Shown here: positions 1 through 8,838 of the stretch, piece by piece
Layout: every line of letters starts with the position of its first letter
Position numbering within the stretch: position 1 is the first letter of the stretch
Assembly (NCBI GenBank): GCA_003542415.1
Contig: DPKR01000085.1
Span: forward strand, 1 to 19,985
Direction: 5' to 3'
Length of the DNA: 19,985 nt
Origin: Alphaproteobacteria bacterium
GTDB taxonomy: Bacteria; Pseudomonadota; Alphaproteobacteria; RF32; CAG-239
Notes under the pieces: generated by a model
The model's input: only the letters and a program-made list of their open reading frames with translations
The model's database searches: none
Told to the model about the DNA's origin: nothing
Position numbers and translations under genes: made by a program

Positions 1-2
1 GT

Positions 3-1805
3 GTGAAAAACCAAGTGGAAGGTGCTGTCAACGATGTGAAGAACCAAGTAGACAACGCCAAAAACACGGCTAATGATTTATATGGTAATTTACAAAGCGG
101 GTTTAAGAAAGAAGGTTCTGCCGGAAGCGCAAACAACGGTTCTGTTGTGAGCGGCACGAACGAGGTCGTGCCGTGGCAATTCGGCGAAGGTGAGGATTTT
201 TTTGCTGATACACAAAGCGGTAATGACGGAAATTTTGTTTCAACCAGCGTTTATAACAGCGACATACAAAAAAAAGAGCCGGAAAACAAAGCTGTTGAAC
301 CCGTGAGCTCAAAAATGATTGAGGGTTTATGGGCAGAAGACAACGAGGTTGAGCTCAGTGCCGGCCCGGTCGAGAAGACGGCAATAGAGGCAAAAACTGA
401 TGGGCCGCTTTTGTTGAAAGACGAAAAACCTGTGGCAGATCGTGTGGTGGTGCCTCAAAAAGAGCTTGATATGGATGGCTTGAAAAATCCGATCAATTTG
501 GATTTGAAAAAAAGCGATGATTTGCCGAATTTAAAAAATATTGAAAGGTCTGAAGATTTGAAGCCTATATCGGCAGAAAAAAATGTTATAACACCTACAA
601 AATTTGTGAAGCCCGCAACGACGCCGACACTAACCCCTGCGGCTCAAAATCTGAAAGATAAAGCTGTTTCAGTTTCAGCGCCTGTGAGCACAAAACCCGA
701 AGCGCTCTCAACGGCGCCGACACCAGCTCCTGCACCGACATTATCTACAGCTGTTAAGCCGGCTTTGCAAAAGACAACACCCAGCAGCGCTACAATAACA
801 AGAAAAGCCTTTGAAAAGGTTTCATATGTTGATGTTTATCAACATGGGTTTGCGGCAGAAGCAAAATTTGCAACAGGGACAGATGGTGAAGCGAACTATT
901 ATTTTCCAGATACCTTTGCTTTGTGGACCGGAATAAATTTTGATGATAAGGTTGATGAAGAAAAAATGGAAAAGGCTGTTTCAACCATTTGTTCTGATTT
1001 AAACTCGACAGACGATACGACAAAAGCAGCATATGTGAATCAATATAATAAGCTATTAGCAGAAGCAAAAGCGCATGCGCAGGCTTATAGTGCGGCAACC
1101 GTTAAAGAAACAGAATCAACAAAAACGACTGATGATTTGGAGAGTATGAACGGCAAATTAGGCAGTATGCTTGATCAGATGTCGGGAAGCGGGGAGATAC
1201 TTACTGCGGAAGTTGAACAAAACAAACGTGAATTGGTGATGATTGCCGATAATATTCAATTAGAAGTTTTTGGTGAACTTTTGCATTATTGCGATATTTA
1301 TCAGGTGGGTGAAAAAGACTATGCAAATGGTGAGAAGTTTGCGGTAGGCGTGGATGATAATGGGGTTTTTCATTATCCGGAAAGAATGGCAAGATGGTGT
1401 TCTTTAGATGTTAAAGATGAAAAAAACAAAGATGTTTTGGAAGGTTGTTTGAGTAAAATATGTTCAGATATGAACGCCTCTAATGAAACAGATGCAAATG
1501 ATGCAAAAATGTATTATGAAAATATGATGAAAGAAGTTTGGGTCAACGCTTTTATTCTCACCGTTGAAATCAAACAAAAATATGCCAATACAAAATTGGA
1601 AGACAAGGCTTCGGATATTACGGAAAAGGCCGCCGGCGAAAGGACAACACAGACGACAGGAAACTCTGAAATTGATAAATTTTTGAAGAGAATGAAATAT
1701 GATGCCGAACGTTTGAGAGAGGTGGTTTTTGAACTACAGGCATATCGAGTTGTTTCAGATTTTTGTGATGTATTTATTCAAAAAGAACAAGGTGAGAAAG
1801 AATGA
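3..1805 (+). CDS. Hypothetical protein with duplicated domain (5'-partial)
   Basis: The reading frame is open from the first bases of the window, so the N-terminus is probably missing; the GTG at position 3 is only a nominal start. Visible parts are a polar, helical N-terminal stretch (residues 1-40), a low-complexity acidic region, a Pro/Thr/Ala-rich linker (about 195-265), and then two related domains starting near residues 277 and 431. The two copies share D-[VI]-Y-Q, K-F-A-x-G-x-D, a Tyr/Pro pair, A-x-W and I-C-S-D-[LM]-N in the same order. The second copy has extra cysteines. I recognise no family. The stop overlaps the next gene by four bases (ATGA), so it is likely co-transcribed and translationally coupled with the exported proteins that follow. 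A role as an accessory or substrate of the neighbouring secretion system is only inferred from position. Confidence 0.8.
   Translation: MKNQVEGAVNDVKNQVDNAKNTANDLYGNLQSGFKKEGSAGSANNGSVVSGTNEVVPWQFGEGEDFFADTQSGNDGNFVSTSVYNSDIQKKEPENKAVEPVSSKMIEGLWAEDNEVELSAGPVEKTAIEAKTDGPLLLKDEKPVADRVVVPQKELDMDGLKNPINLDLKKSDDLPNLKNIERSEDLKPISAEKNVITPTKFVKPATTPTLTPAAQNLKDKAVSVSAPVSTKPEALSTAPTPAPAPTLSTAVKPALQKTTPSSATITRKAFEKVSYVDVYQHGFAAEAKFATGTDGEANYYFPDTFALWTGINFDDKVDEEKMEKAVSTICSDLNSTDDTTKAAYVNQYNKLLAEAKAHAQAYSAATVKETESTKTTDDLESMNGKLGSMLDQMSGSGEILTAEVEQNKRELVMIADNIQLEVFGELLHYCDIYQVGEKDYANGEKFAVGVDDNGVFHYPERMARWCSLDVKDEKNKDVLEGCLSKICSDMNASNETDANDAKMYYENMMKEVWVNAFILTVEIKQKYANTKLEDKASDITEKAAGERTTQTTGNSEIDKFLKRMKYDAERLREVVFELQAYRVVSDFCDVFIQKEQGEKE
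831..1570 (+). repeat. Internal protein-level duplication (two ~90-aa domains)
   Basis: Copy A spans roughly 831-1090 and copy B roughly 1293-1570 within the first gene. By eye they share DVYQ/DIYQ, KFATG/KFAVG, YFPDTFALW/HYPERMARW and ICSDLNS/ICSDMNA in matching order and spacing. The DNA itself is clearly diverged, so the duplication is old. Between them lies a Ser/Met/Gly-containing helical spacer. No function can be assigned. Confidence 0.7.
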
Positions 1806-2569
1806 AAATACGCGGTTTGATATTTGCTTTTTTTGTGATGTTTGGATTGTTTTTTGCAAGCAATGCAAAGGCAGATATTGAAGCTATTCAAGCTGCGATT
1901 ACGCTTTTGGGCGATGTTTATGAGGGGGCCCAAGAACAAATTATAAAAGCAAAATCTCTTATTGAAAGCGCGAAGCAACTTGGGACTCAAGTTAAAAAAT
2001 TTAAAAAAGATGCTGAAGATACGATCAATCAGGCAAAAGGCGCTGTTGAAAAAGTTCAGTCTGAAGTGAAAACCGTTCAAGAAAAAGTACAAAATATTAA
2101 GGATAAAGCCATTGGTTTGGCTGATGCGGCTAAGAAGGGTGATTTGAACGGTTTAAAATCGCAGGCTTCAAGTATGGAATTTGCAAGTTTGAACAATGTT
2201 TTTGACGGGACAAAGGCTGATGATGAGATGGCAGAAGCTGTTTTGGACAATATGGTGCGTAAAAAAGGCGATAACTCAATTGAAAATCAAAAGGCTATTT
2301 CTGACGCAATTAATATGAAAAACGGTATTGATATGGCCAATATGTTTGGCAAAACACTCGTGCTGAGGCAACAACTCAGAAATGAAAAAGATGATTTCCA
2401 AAACCCAGAAAGCATTGATGAAGCAATCAATCTGTTTCAAGAAAAGCAGATATCCGCAATGAAGCGGAGAAGAGAAATTTTGAATATGGAGTCAACGATT
2501 GCAAGATTTCACCACACGCGAGCACTGCAAAGCGTTGAAGGGGAATATGCGGAGGACAAAAATGAATAA
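1802..2569 (+). CDS. Exported coiled-coil protein, possible VirB5/TrbJ-like
   Basis: A 255-aa protein beginning with a typical Sec signal peptide: basic start, hydrophobic core at residues 5-19, likely cleavage after the Ala-Lys-Ala near residue 24. The mature part is almost all helix. Residues 40-110 are a Lys/Glu/Gln-rich coiled coil, and a C-terminal helix contains RRREILNMES. There are no cysteines or further membrane segments. The ATG overlaps the preceding stop (ATGA) and is preceded by an AAGGTGAG ribosome-binding site, giving translational coupling. Size, export signal and helical content resemble VirB5/TrbJ-type minor pilus proteins that commonly lie upstream of virB6-virB10, but I see no diagnostic motif. 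The assignment is an inference from topology and context only; a generic periplasmic helical protein is equally possible. Confidence 0.8.
   Translation: MKIRGLIFAFFVMFGLFFASNAKADIEAIQAAITLLGDVYEGAQEQIIKAKSLIESAKQLGTQVKKFKKDAEDTINQAKGAVEKVQSEVKTVQEKVQNIKDKAIGLADAAKKGDLNGLKSQASSMEFASLNNVFDGTKADDEMAEAVLDNMVRKKGDNSIENQKAISDAINMKNGIDMANMFGKTLVLRQQLRNEKDDFQNPESIDEAINLFQEKQISAMKRRREILNMESTIARFHHTRALQSVEGEYAEDKNE
2551..2564 (+). promoter_or_regulatory. Ribosome-binding site deciding the start at 2562
   Basis: GGAGGA at 2551-2556 lies five bases upstream of the ATG at 2562. The open frame extends further upstream to an ATG at 2499, but the residues encoded there are polar and precede a perfect signal peptide that begins exactly at 2562. 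The SD plus signal peptide fix the start inside the end of the previous gene. Confidence 0.8.
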
Positions 2570-3830
2570 GAAGCTTTTCATCGGTTTTTTGTTGATATTT
2601 TGCATGAGCAGTTTTTCGGTTCAGGCTCAACCTAAACTTGATTTTATGGCGGGGGCTCAACGGCTGGTGCAGACAGTGATGACAAAATGCGAAGAAGGGA
2701 TGAAGAAAATTAATGCCGCAGGGAAATCAGTGTTAGAAAACCAGCTCGGGCAATCGATCAAAACAAAATACGAAACGATAATGGCCTTAAAACAGAGCAT
2801 TCAAGAAAACGTAGAAGCCGGAAAAGAAGCTTATGAAAACGCAAAAGGTACTTATAGAGGTCTTTATGAAGAAGGCAAGGATATGTATGAGCAAGGCAAG
2901 GACTTTGTTGATGAGACAAAGCAGATGGGCGAGAGTGTTTATGAAGATACAATGAACACGCTCAAACAATCTGAAATTGGTTCAACAGTGACGATACAAA
3001 AAGAAATTGATGATATTCAAACGCAGATGGATGCACGAAAAGAAGTCGTTTCAACAGAGATGGAAGCGCGTATGAAAACCGCAGATGAAAATATTGATGT
3101 GCTCAATCAATTATATGAGGCGGCAGAAGATGATGACACAAAAGAATTGTTGCAAGTTTTGATGACCGAGGCAAATGCCGTGAGGCAGCAATATCAGACC
3201 GGATTAGATTCAATGGAAAATGAAGACGGAAAATATTTGGAGCTTGATGAAGAATATCAGAATCTGATGCAACAAATGGAGGAGAAAAAGCAACTTTTGG
3301 CTCAAGCTCAGGAGGCTTTGAAACAAAAAGCGGTAAGCATGGCGACAACATTTGTTCAAAATATGCTCAAAAAATCACCGGAAGAAAAAACTCAAGAATA
3401 TCGCGCATTTGAAGGAAGAAATTTTATCGGGCCGGATGAGCTTATTACAGATGCGACAAAAGACAGGGTGATGAACGAAAGAAGGCAAAATTTGAAAGAT
3501 GATGTGATCAGCGGATTGCTGCAGGTTATGGCTTTGCGTTCAAATGAAACCAGAGAAGACGAAAGAATAGATATGATTGCTGACAATGTTGCTGAAGTTG
3601 ATTATGCTATTACTGCACAAAGATTGGCAAATGAGCAGACTATTCAATCGTTAAAGTTATTGAACAACAATATTTCATTGGAATTATCGACTTTGAAGCT
3701 CAAGACTTCTGCTAATATGATGAACCAAGATCTGAGATCTAAAAATCCGGCGAAAAATCCGGGGGAGATTAATCTTGATAACTATATTTTAGATGAAGAA
3801 CAGCTTATCAAACGCGGATTAGGGAAATAA
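2562..3830 (+). CDS. Exported coiled-coil protein with helical 11-mer-like repeats
   Basis: A 422-aa protein. The signal peptide occupies residues 1-22 (hydrophobic core FIGFLLIFCMSSF, cleavage near VQA-Q). Residues about 85-130 hold a quasi-repeating amphipathic pattern rich in Tyr, Glu, Gly and Lys (EEGKDMYEQGKDF and similar), reminiscent of LEA/apolipoprotein-type helices. Long Glu/Gln-rich coiled coils follow (150-270), then a second helical region near 320-400. The C-terminal stretch with alternating Leu/Asn/Ile (around residues 365-400) recalls the helical end of VirB5/TrbJ proteins, but this is weak. The gene starts inside the previous gene (8-base overlap) and ends 15 bases before the next, so it is part of one operon. 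Periplasmic location is well supported; function is unknown. Confidence 0.82.
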   Translation: MNKKLFIGFLLIFCMSSFSVQAQPKLDFMAGAQRLVQTVMTKCEEGMKKINAAGKSVLENQLGQSIKTKYETIMALKQSIQENVEAGKEAYENAKGTYRGLYEEGKDMYEQGKDFVDETKQMGESVYEDTMNTLKQSEIGSTVTIQKEIDDIQTQMDARKEVVSTEMEARMKTADENIDVLNQLYEAAEDDDTKELLQVLMTEANAVRQQYQTGLDSMENEDGKYLELDEEYQNLMQQMEEKKQLLAQAQEALKQKAVSMATTFVQNMLKKSPEEKTQEYRAFEGRNFIGPDELITDATKDRVMNERRQNLKDDVISGLLQVMALRSNETREDERIDMIADNVAEVDYAITAQRLANEQTIQSLKLLNNNISLELSTLKLKTSANMMNQDLRSKNPAKNPGEINLDNYILDEEQLIKRGLGK

Positions 3831-3845
3831 GTAAGGAGAAAACGC

Positions 3846-6800
3846 ATGAAGAAAATATCTCGATATCTTTTAGCAGTGTTATTGCTTTATGCTTCAGAGG
3901 CTTTTGCTTTTGTTATTCCTCCGTGTCCGATTTGTCCGTCTGTTGATTTTGTTAATGATGGGGTGGAAACCGGTAAGGCGTTTATGAAAAAACTCAGAAC
4001 TATTGCTGACGAGCTTCAAAGGATGAAAGATGAAACCCTAAATGCTATTAAGTCTGCAGGAAATTTAATCGGACTTAATATGCAACAATCGCCGCTTCAA
4101 AAAGAAGAGGGGGCGCCCGTTTTGGCAACGGAAAAAGAAATTGCTGATGCTAAAATTGCAGATGTGAGAGATGCAGATTCTGTTGCGACAGCATATCAGA
4201 CACTCTTTTTGCAATATCCGACAGATTTGTTTGCGAAGTTTCCGTCTGAGCAAAGAGAGGCCATCGTTAATATGTATGACAATAAAAGGGTGGAGTTTGC
4301 CAACGATAATATGATGGAACTATCTCTTTCTGTTAGAGATTTGGAGCAAAACAGAATGCCCGCTCTCCAAAAAGAAATTGAAACTTTGTCTGATTGCTAT
4401 GTTTCCGGAAATGAGGGGGCTTCGGCCTTATGTGAGAGTGCTTCAGCGGCTGATGAGGAGCTTGGAAACTGGGCAAACCAATATAAGCTACAGGGAGCTT
4501 ATGATAATAATTTGCGCTTTTATCAGGGGCTTGTCGCCTTGAAAGCACAATATGAAAGCGGTGTCGCTTTGCAAAAAGGGGTCAGACCTTTCAATGAAGA
4601 TGAGCTTAAAAAATCAAAACTCGAAAGTAAAGAAAATATGAGCTATAATATGCATTATCAAACGATAATGACAAGCGGGTTTGCTCAGGCGGTTAAAACG
4701 AGTTTGGTTCAGCAAGATGATGTTGCGGCAAGAGCGTCAGAGCCGGCTGAAAAAACGCAGAAAAAAGTTACGAATAAGGCTCTTGCACTTGAAAGAAGCG
4801 TGGAGTTTAAGAAGCATACGCCATTTGAAGGGGCAGAGGAGCAAATGAACGCGTTGCCGCTTTTGGACGGGGCTTATGAAATGTTGAGCGAAGCTCAAAA
4901 GATGCACAACACAAAGCAACAATTGCCTAATTTGAGAAAGCCCTTTTTGGAATATGAAAAGATGAACGCGTTGCATGATGTTGCAATTGAAAAGCTTGTT
5001 GAATCGGAAACTAAAAATAAGACCTATTTTACAAATTTTTATGATGATAAGACAGCAAATGATTTATGGTTCGGAAACGGTTGCGCTTTACGAAAAACAA
5101 AGCTCGGTAAAAAGTGTCCGACAGTGACAGGGTGTCAGGGGCCGAAAGATTATGACGACTACTATACATATCATATTATGTGTGCTAAAGATATATATCC
5201 TGTGACAGCCTATGAAAAGAAAGACGGGTTATCCGGCTATGTGATTTCAGCCTACAAATTATCTAAAGCCGATAAAATTTTGAATGATGACGGAAAAGTG
5301 ATCGGATATGTGAATGAGGCAGGTTCGGCTCTTGATTTGTCCGGTAAAAAAATAGGTGTTTTTGATAAAGACGCAAAGACAGCTAAGGATAAAGACGGAA
5401 AAATGTTGGGAGCTGTTGTTTCCGCAGGTTTGACGGCAAACGAAGATGAGATTGGGACAGCCGTTATTGATCTGAATATGGAGCCTTCAATCCCTGATAT
5501 AGATTCAGAGCCTGATTTGACGGCTATGGTGGGTGGTGATGATTTGACAGCGCCATCTGCCGAAGATCAAGCAGAAGTAACTATGCGCGAAGAAAATTTG
5601 AATCGTTGGCAAATCGGCTCGGAAGCTTCTAAGCTTGTGGGCGCTGATATGCAAGGGGAACAATCTTTTGGAAAGCCTAAAGGAAAATATCCTGTTTGGG
5701 CCGATGAAAAACGTTTTTATAAGCAGTATTTTGAATCAAAGTTTGAAAATTTGCACCTTTATTTGAATTCTCCAAGATTACAGCTCGGTATATTTGATTT
5801 GGCAAAATTTGTTAGCGATTCAATGACTGTTGATCAAAAAAGTATTGATGATTTTAATAGTGAAACAGACAATGAATATAAATCAAATATAGATTATTGG
5901 CTTAACGAATCTCGCAGAGCACAAACAGCAAATCAAAGAAATACGGCACGTAATCGGGTAAATGCCTTAGAAAAAGAAAGAGATCAAAAGAAGGAAAACT
6001 ACAAAAAAGAACTGGAAGAATTGCTCAAAACAGAACAGGAAGAAAATGCACGGCATATTGCTCAGTCGAGAAAAGCGTGGGAAAGCGCAGTTAATGATTA
6101 TGAAAGTTCAAGTCCGCTCTTAGAGCTGCAGACAGCTCAAAGCAATGAGAAAAAACAGATGAAAGATGCTTTTGATCGGAATATTCAAGATTTGGAAAAG
6201 CAAAAGGCGAAATTATATGCCCAAATTGATGAAAAATTTGAGATCTTGAATGAGAAAAAGAAAAAATATAATGATTTGAAAAGCGCTGAAAAAGATGCTC
6301 AAGAGGGCGCGGCTGCCGAAGAGGAAAACATTAAACGAATTGACGAAAGAAAGCAAAAAGACCCATCGTATGTGACAGAGCTTGCAGGGCATGTCGGGAT
6401 GCGTGATAAGGCTATTGCCCGCAAAACACAATATGAACAAGATTTGAAAAAAGCGCAAGAGGATTCTAAAGATGCTTTGGAGGGGGTTGATGTTTTGCAA
6501 GATGATATGAGCCGCTTGAAAAAGCAGGTTGAGCAAATCGACCAAAAGATAGAAAAACTGAAACAGGATTATATTGTTAAAGCCGTTAAAACAGAGTATG
6601 AACAGCACGAGGCAATGAAAAAAGCTTTGAAAAACAGAGCAGCAAGAATACCGTTGATGTCTCCCTCGCTGTTGCTTGGCGCGACTAAGACATTGTCACC
6701 GATTTATGCAATCAGTACGGCTATGCTTGAGAAATTTAAGGAAAATGCCGATCTTGCAGTGACAAAGGCTCATTTGGCGCTGACACAAATGGGTGATAAA

Positions 6801-8063
6801 TTATATGATGCGGATAACTATAATGCTATTCATCGAATTCATAAACAAATGTTGAATGATATGAAAACAGGGGAAGGCTATCAGCTCGCGGAACAGGTTC
6901 TTTCAGGACTCAATGTTTCTAATGCTCTGTTAATGGGTAAAGTCGGCTCAATGATGTTTTCAATTATACTCGGATCAGAAGACGAATATGAAAAAGAAGA
7001 TACGGTTTATATGGTGACAATGGATGGAAGACAAAGAGACTTCTATGCAATGAAGAGAATTTCGCCAGAAAGAACAGCGCCTGTTAGGGAAGTTTTCCAC
7101 TTTGATATAACAGATTATGATGCTATTTTGAAAACAAACCCGATTCTTAAGGTTACGCCATTACCAATTTTGAAAAAGCCACAAACCACCAAAGAAGAGT
7201 TTTTAAAATTCGGTCAGGCGATACCGGCTATTTGGCGAAAAATTTTGGAGCCGAAGGGATTTGAAGAAAGAGATGTTGATATTGAAGATATTATCGGAAA
7301 ATCAGACAACGGATCAAAAGCATTTTTGGAAGCAAAAGGTGAAAAACCTGTTACGGGCGTTGGTGAGCTATCCATTTTCTTTAAATATGATGAGGGGTTG
7401 ACCTTTACGGACGCAATTTTTGAGCTGGCAGAGTTTTTTGACAAAGCAGAAAAAGAAGACAGTAAAATCAAAGAAGAAGATATCAAAGAAAATGAAAAGA
7501 AAATGCTCGCAAGAAACCAAATCGGTGATTATTTGCAGTTTATGGATTTGGAACAAACCTATAAAACACAAATTAACCAACTCAAAGTCAAAGTTGATGA
7601 AAGCAAACGCAGTATCGGGGGTGTTTTGGAAAAGGTTTATTGTCCGTATAAAAAGAAAGAAGTCGGTTATATTAAAGAAGCCGATATGAGAAGTAAAATC
7701 GTTTCAACGGAATATATTGCCGATGAAGAAACATATCAGGCAATCGCAAAATGTTTGGATGAGGGTAAGAATATGTTTATCAAGGAGGCTTTAGCTTTGC
7801 TTGCCGAGCTTCCGACAAATTTAAGCGACTATATTGTTGAGCGAAAAGAAAAACTTGATAATATGATCAAAGCACTTCAAATGGATAATGAAGAACTGGT
7901 TCAGCTCTCGGACAATACTGAGGCAAATGATGAACTTGCGCAAGATATCAAATCAAAGAGAACGGACGGTTCTGTTGTCGGAAGGTATGACGAGGAAGCT
8001 CAATCAGAATTTGAAAAGAATATGGATCAGTTTGAAGAGCCTTATCTTGCAAAATATTTTTAA
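3846..8063 (+). CDS. Giant exported coiled-coil protein with a repeat island
   Basis: A 1405-aa protein of unknown family, starting 15 bases after the previous stop behind a TAAGGAG SD. A signal peptide (residues 1-21, cleavage after AFA) is followed almost at once by a Pro/Cys motif CPIC at 27-30. Next come helical segments, then a Cys-rich patch (Cys 413, 424, 430, 446). Residues about 460-540 are units of the same Gly/Asp repeat found in the two giant genes downstream (DDGKVIGYVNEAG and following). Residues about 690-935 form a strongly charged coiled coil, followed by mixed helical sequence to the end. Apart from the signal peptide I see no convincing membrane segment, which argues against an extended VirB6. 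It lies directly before a VirB8-like gene, so a periplasmic structural or accessory T4SS component is the best inference; the shared repeat hints at contact with the repeat scaffold proteins. Confidence 0.85.
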   Translation: MKKISRYLLAVLLLYASEAFAFVIPPCPICPSVDFVNDGVETGKAFMKKLRTIADELQRMKDETLNAIKSAGNLIGLNMQQSPLQKEEGAPVLATEKEIADAKIADVRDADSVATAYQTLFLQYPTDLFAKFPSEQREAIVNMYDNKRVEFANDNMMELSLSVRDLEQNRMPALQKEIETLSDCYVSGNEGASALCESASAADEELGNWANQYKLQGAYDNNLRFYQGLVALKAQYESGVALQKGVRPFNEDELKKSKLESKENMSYNMHYQTIMTSGFAQAVKTSLVQQDDVAARASEPAEKTQKKVTNKALALERSVEFKKHTPFEGAEEQMNALPLLDGAYEMLSEAQKMHNTKQQLPNLRKPFLEYEKMNALHDVAIEKLVESETKNKTYFTNFYDDKTANDLWFGNGCALRKTKLGKKCPTVTGCQGPKDYDDYYTYHIMCAKDIYPVTAYEKKDGLSGYVISAYKLSKADKILNDDGKVIGYVNEAGSALDLSGKKIGVFDKDAKTAKDKDGKMLGAVVSAGLTANEDEIGTAVIDLNMEPSIPDIDSEPDLTAMVGGDDLTAPSAEDQAEVTMREENLNRWQIGSEASKLVGADMQGEQSFGKPKGKYPVWADEKRFYKQYFESKFENLHLYLNSPRLQLGIFDLAKFVSDSMTVDQKSIDDFNSETDNEYKSNIDYWLNESRRAQTANQRNTARNRVNALEKERDQKKENYKKELEELLKTEQEENARHIAQSRKAWESAVNDYESSSPLLELQTAQSNEKKQMKDAFDRNIQDLEKQKAKLYAQIDEKFEILNEKKKKYNDLKSAEKDAQEGAAAEEENIKRIDERKQKDPSYVTELAGHVGMRDKAIARKTQYEQDLKKAQEDSKDALEGVDVLQDDMSRLKKQVEQIDQKIEKLKQDYIVKAVKTEYEQHEAMKKALKNRAARIPLMSPSLLLGATKTLSPIYAISTAMLEKFKENADLAVTKAHLALTQMGDKLYDADNYNAIHRIHKQMLNDMKTGEGYQLAEQVLSGLNVSNALLMGKVGSMMFSIILGSEDEYEKEDTVYMVTMDGRQRDFYAMKRISPERTAPVREVFHFDITDYDAILKTNPILKVTPLPILKKPQTTKEEFLKFGQAIPAIWRKILEPKGFEERDVDIEDIIGKSDNGSKAFLEAKGEKPVTGVGELSIFFKYDEGLTFTDAIFELAEFFDKAEKEDSKIKEEDIKENEKKMLARNQIGDYLQFMDLEQTYKTQINQLKVKVDESKRSIGGVLEKVYCPYKKKEVGYIKEADMRSKIVSTEYIADEETYQAIAKCLDEGKNMFIKEALALLAELPTNLSDYIVERKEKLDNMIKALQMDNEELVQLSDNTEANDELAQDIKSKRTDGSVVGRYDEEAQSEFEKNMDQFEEPYLAKYF
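5226..5465 (+). repeat. 17-aa Gly/Asp repeat island inside the 1405-aa protein
   Basis: Residues about 460-540 of the giant coiled-coil protein contain successive units with the pattern DGxVIGxVxxxGxxxDxxGxxIG, for example NDDGKVIGYVNEAG, LDLSGKKIGVF and KDKDGKMLGAVV. These match the repeat family that fills the genes at 11862-16520 and 16525-19985. It is a small island in an otherwise helical protein, right after a four-Cys patch. Confidence 0.75.
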
Positions 8064-8081
8064 GAGGTTGGTAGATAGTCT

Positions 8082-8834
8082 ATGGTAGATACATTAGAGA
8101 ACGGACAAAAAAAACTCGCAATTTCCGATGCAAATAAAAATGCAAAATATCACTATGTGACAGAGGAAGGAGAGAGAAAAACACTTAAAGAAGCTTATTA
8201 CCAATGGGTTTCAAGGCTGACAATGCTACTGTGTATATTATCACTATTGTTTTTTACCACCGCATCTTTGGTTTTGTTTCGGATGGCGCCGCAAGTGAGT
8301 GTTGAGCCTTTTTTGATTATTAAGCAAGATAATTCAGAATCGATGGTGCGTTATGAGGTTATTGCTTACGATATGGCATCACGCAACCAGATGATGGAGA
8401 CGTTTATTCGTCAATATGTGATGATGCGCAATAATATTTTGTTGGATGAAAGAGAAATGCAATCAAGGTGGTTTGCCGGCGGTATTGTGAATTATATGTC
8501 GATGCCGGATGTGTATATTGCATTTAATCATGAAACAGTCAGCGCGTTGTCTAAATACATAAAAGACGGCGCGGTTCGTGATACGGAAATTATTTCGGTT
8601 AGCAGAATCGGTGGAGAAAAAAGTCCGGTGTGGAAAGTGGATTTCAGGACATATGATTTGCAAAAAGACAGGGATACCGGTGTTGATGGTCGGCTTGTCT
8701 TAAAGACGCATTATTGGACAGCTTCAGTGACGGCATTTTTCATTCCTCAGAGGATATTTATGGCCAAAAGGTTTATGAATCCGCTCGGATTTACGGTGAC
8801 GAGGTATTCGCAGACTGAGGTCGAAATCCTGTAA
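8082..8834 (+). CDS. VirB8-like (IcmL/DotI-related) T4SS inner-membrane protein, copy 1
   Basis: A 250-aa bitopic protein with a cytoplasmic N-terminus (1-45), one membrane helix (about 46-67) and a periplasmic NTF2-like domain. Family-type signatures are VEPFL just after the membrane, FIRQYVMMR, EMQSRW, HYWTAS, and the terminal NPLGFTVTRYS, which resembles the NPLGF-V-x-Y end of VirB8/TrbF proteins. VirB8 proteins assemble in the inner membrane as part of the T4SS inner-membrane complex and contact VirB9 and VirB10. A second full-length paralogue lies at 9470, sharing all these motifs. It starts 18 bases after the previous stop with only a weak SD (AGAGGTTGG), and its stop abuts a palindromic repeat element. 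The alternative name is IcmL/DotI of type IVB systems, which shares this fold; the VirB7 and VirB9 candidates beside it favour the VirB naming. Confidence 0.85.
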   Translation: MVDTLENGQKKLAISDANKNAKYHYVTEEGERKTLKEAYYQWVSRLTMLLCILSLLFFTTASLVLFRMAPQVSVEPFLIIKQDNSESMVRYEVIAYDMASRNQMMETFIRQYVMMRNNILLDEREMQSRWFAGGIVNYMSMPDVYIAFNHETVSALSKYIKDGAVRDTEIISVSRIGGEKSPVWKVDFRTYDLQKDRDTGVDGRLVLKTHYWTASVTAFFIPQRIFMAKRFMNPLGFTVTRYSQTEVEIL

Positions 8835-8838
8835 AACG

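Noticed and set aside
2499..2561. Upstream start for the 422-aa exported protein
   Set aside because: No SD at 2499 and the extension would bury the signal peptide; GGAGGA before 2562 is clear.
7420..7689. Plus-strand 89-aa Lys-rich open frame inside the 1405-aa gene
   Set aside because: Out-of-frame shadow of a Lys/Glu-rich coding region; no SD or independent support.
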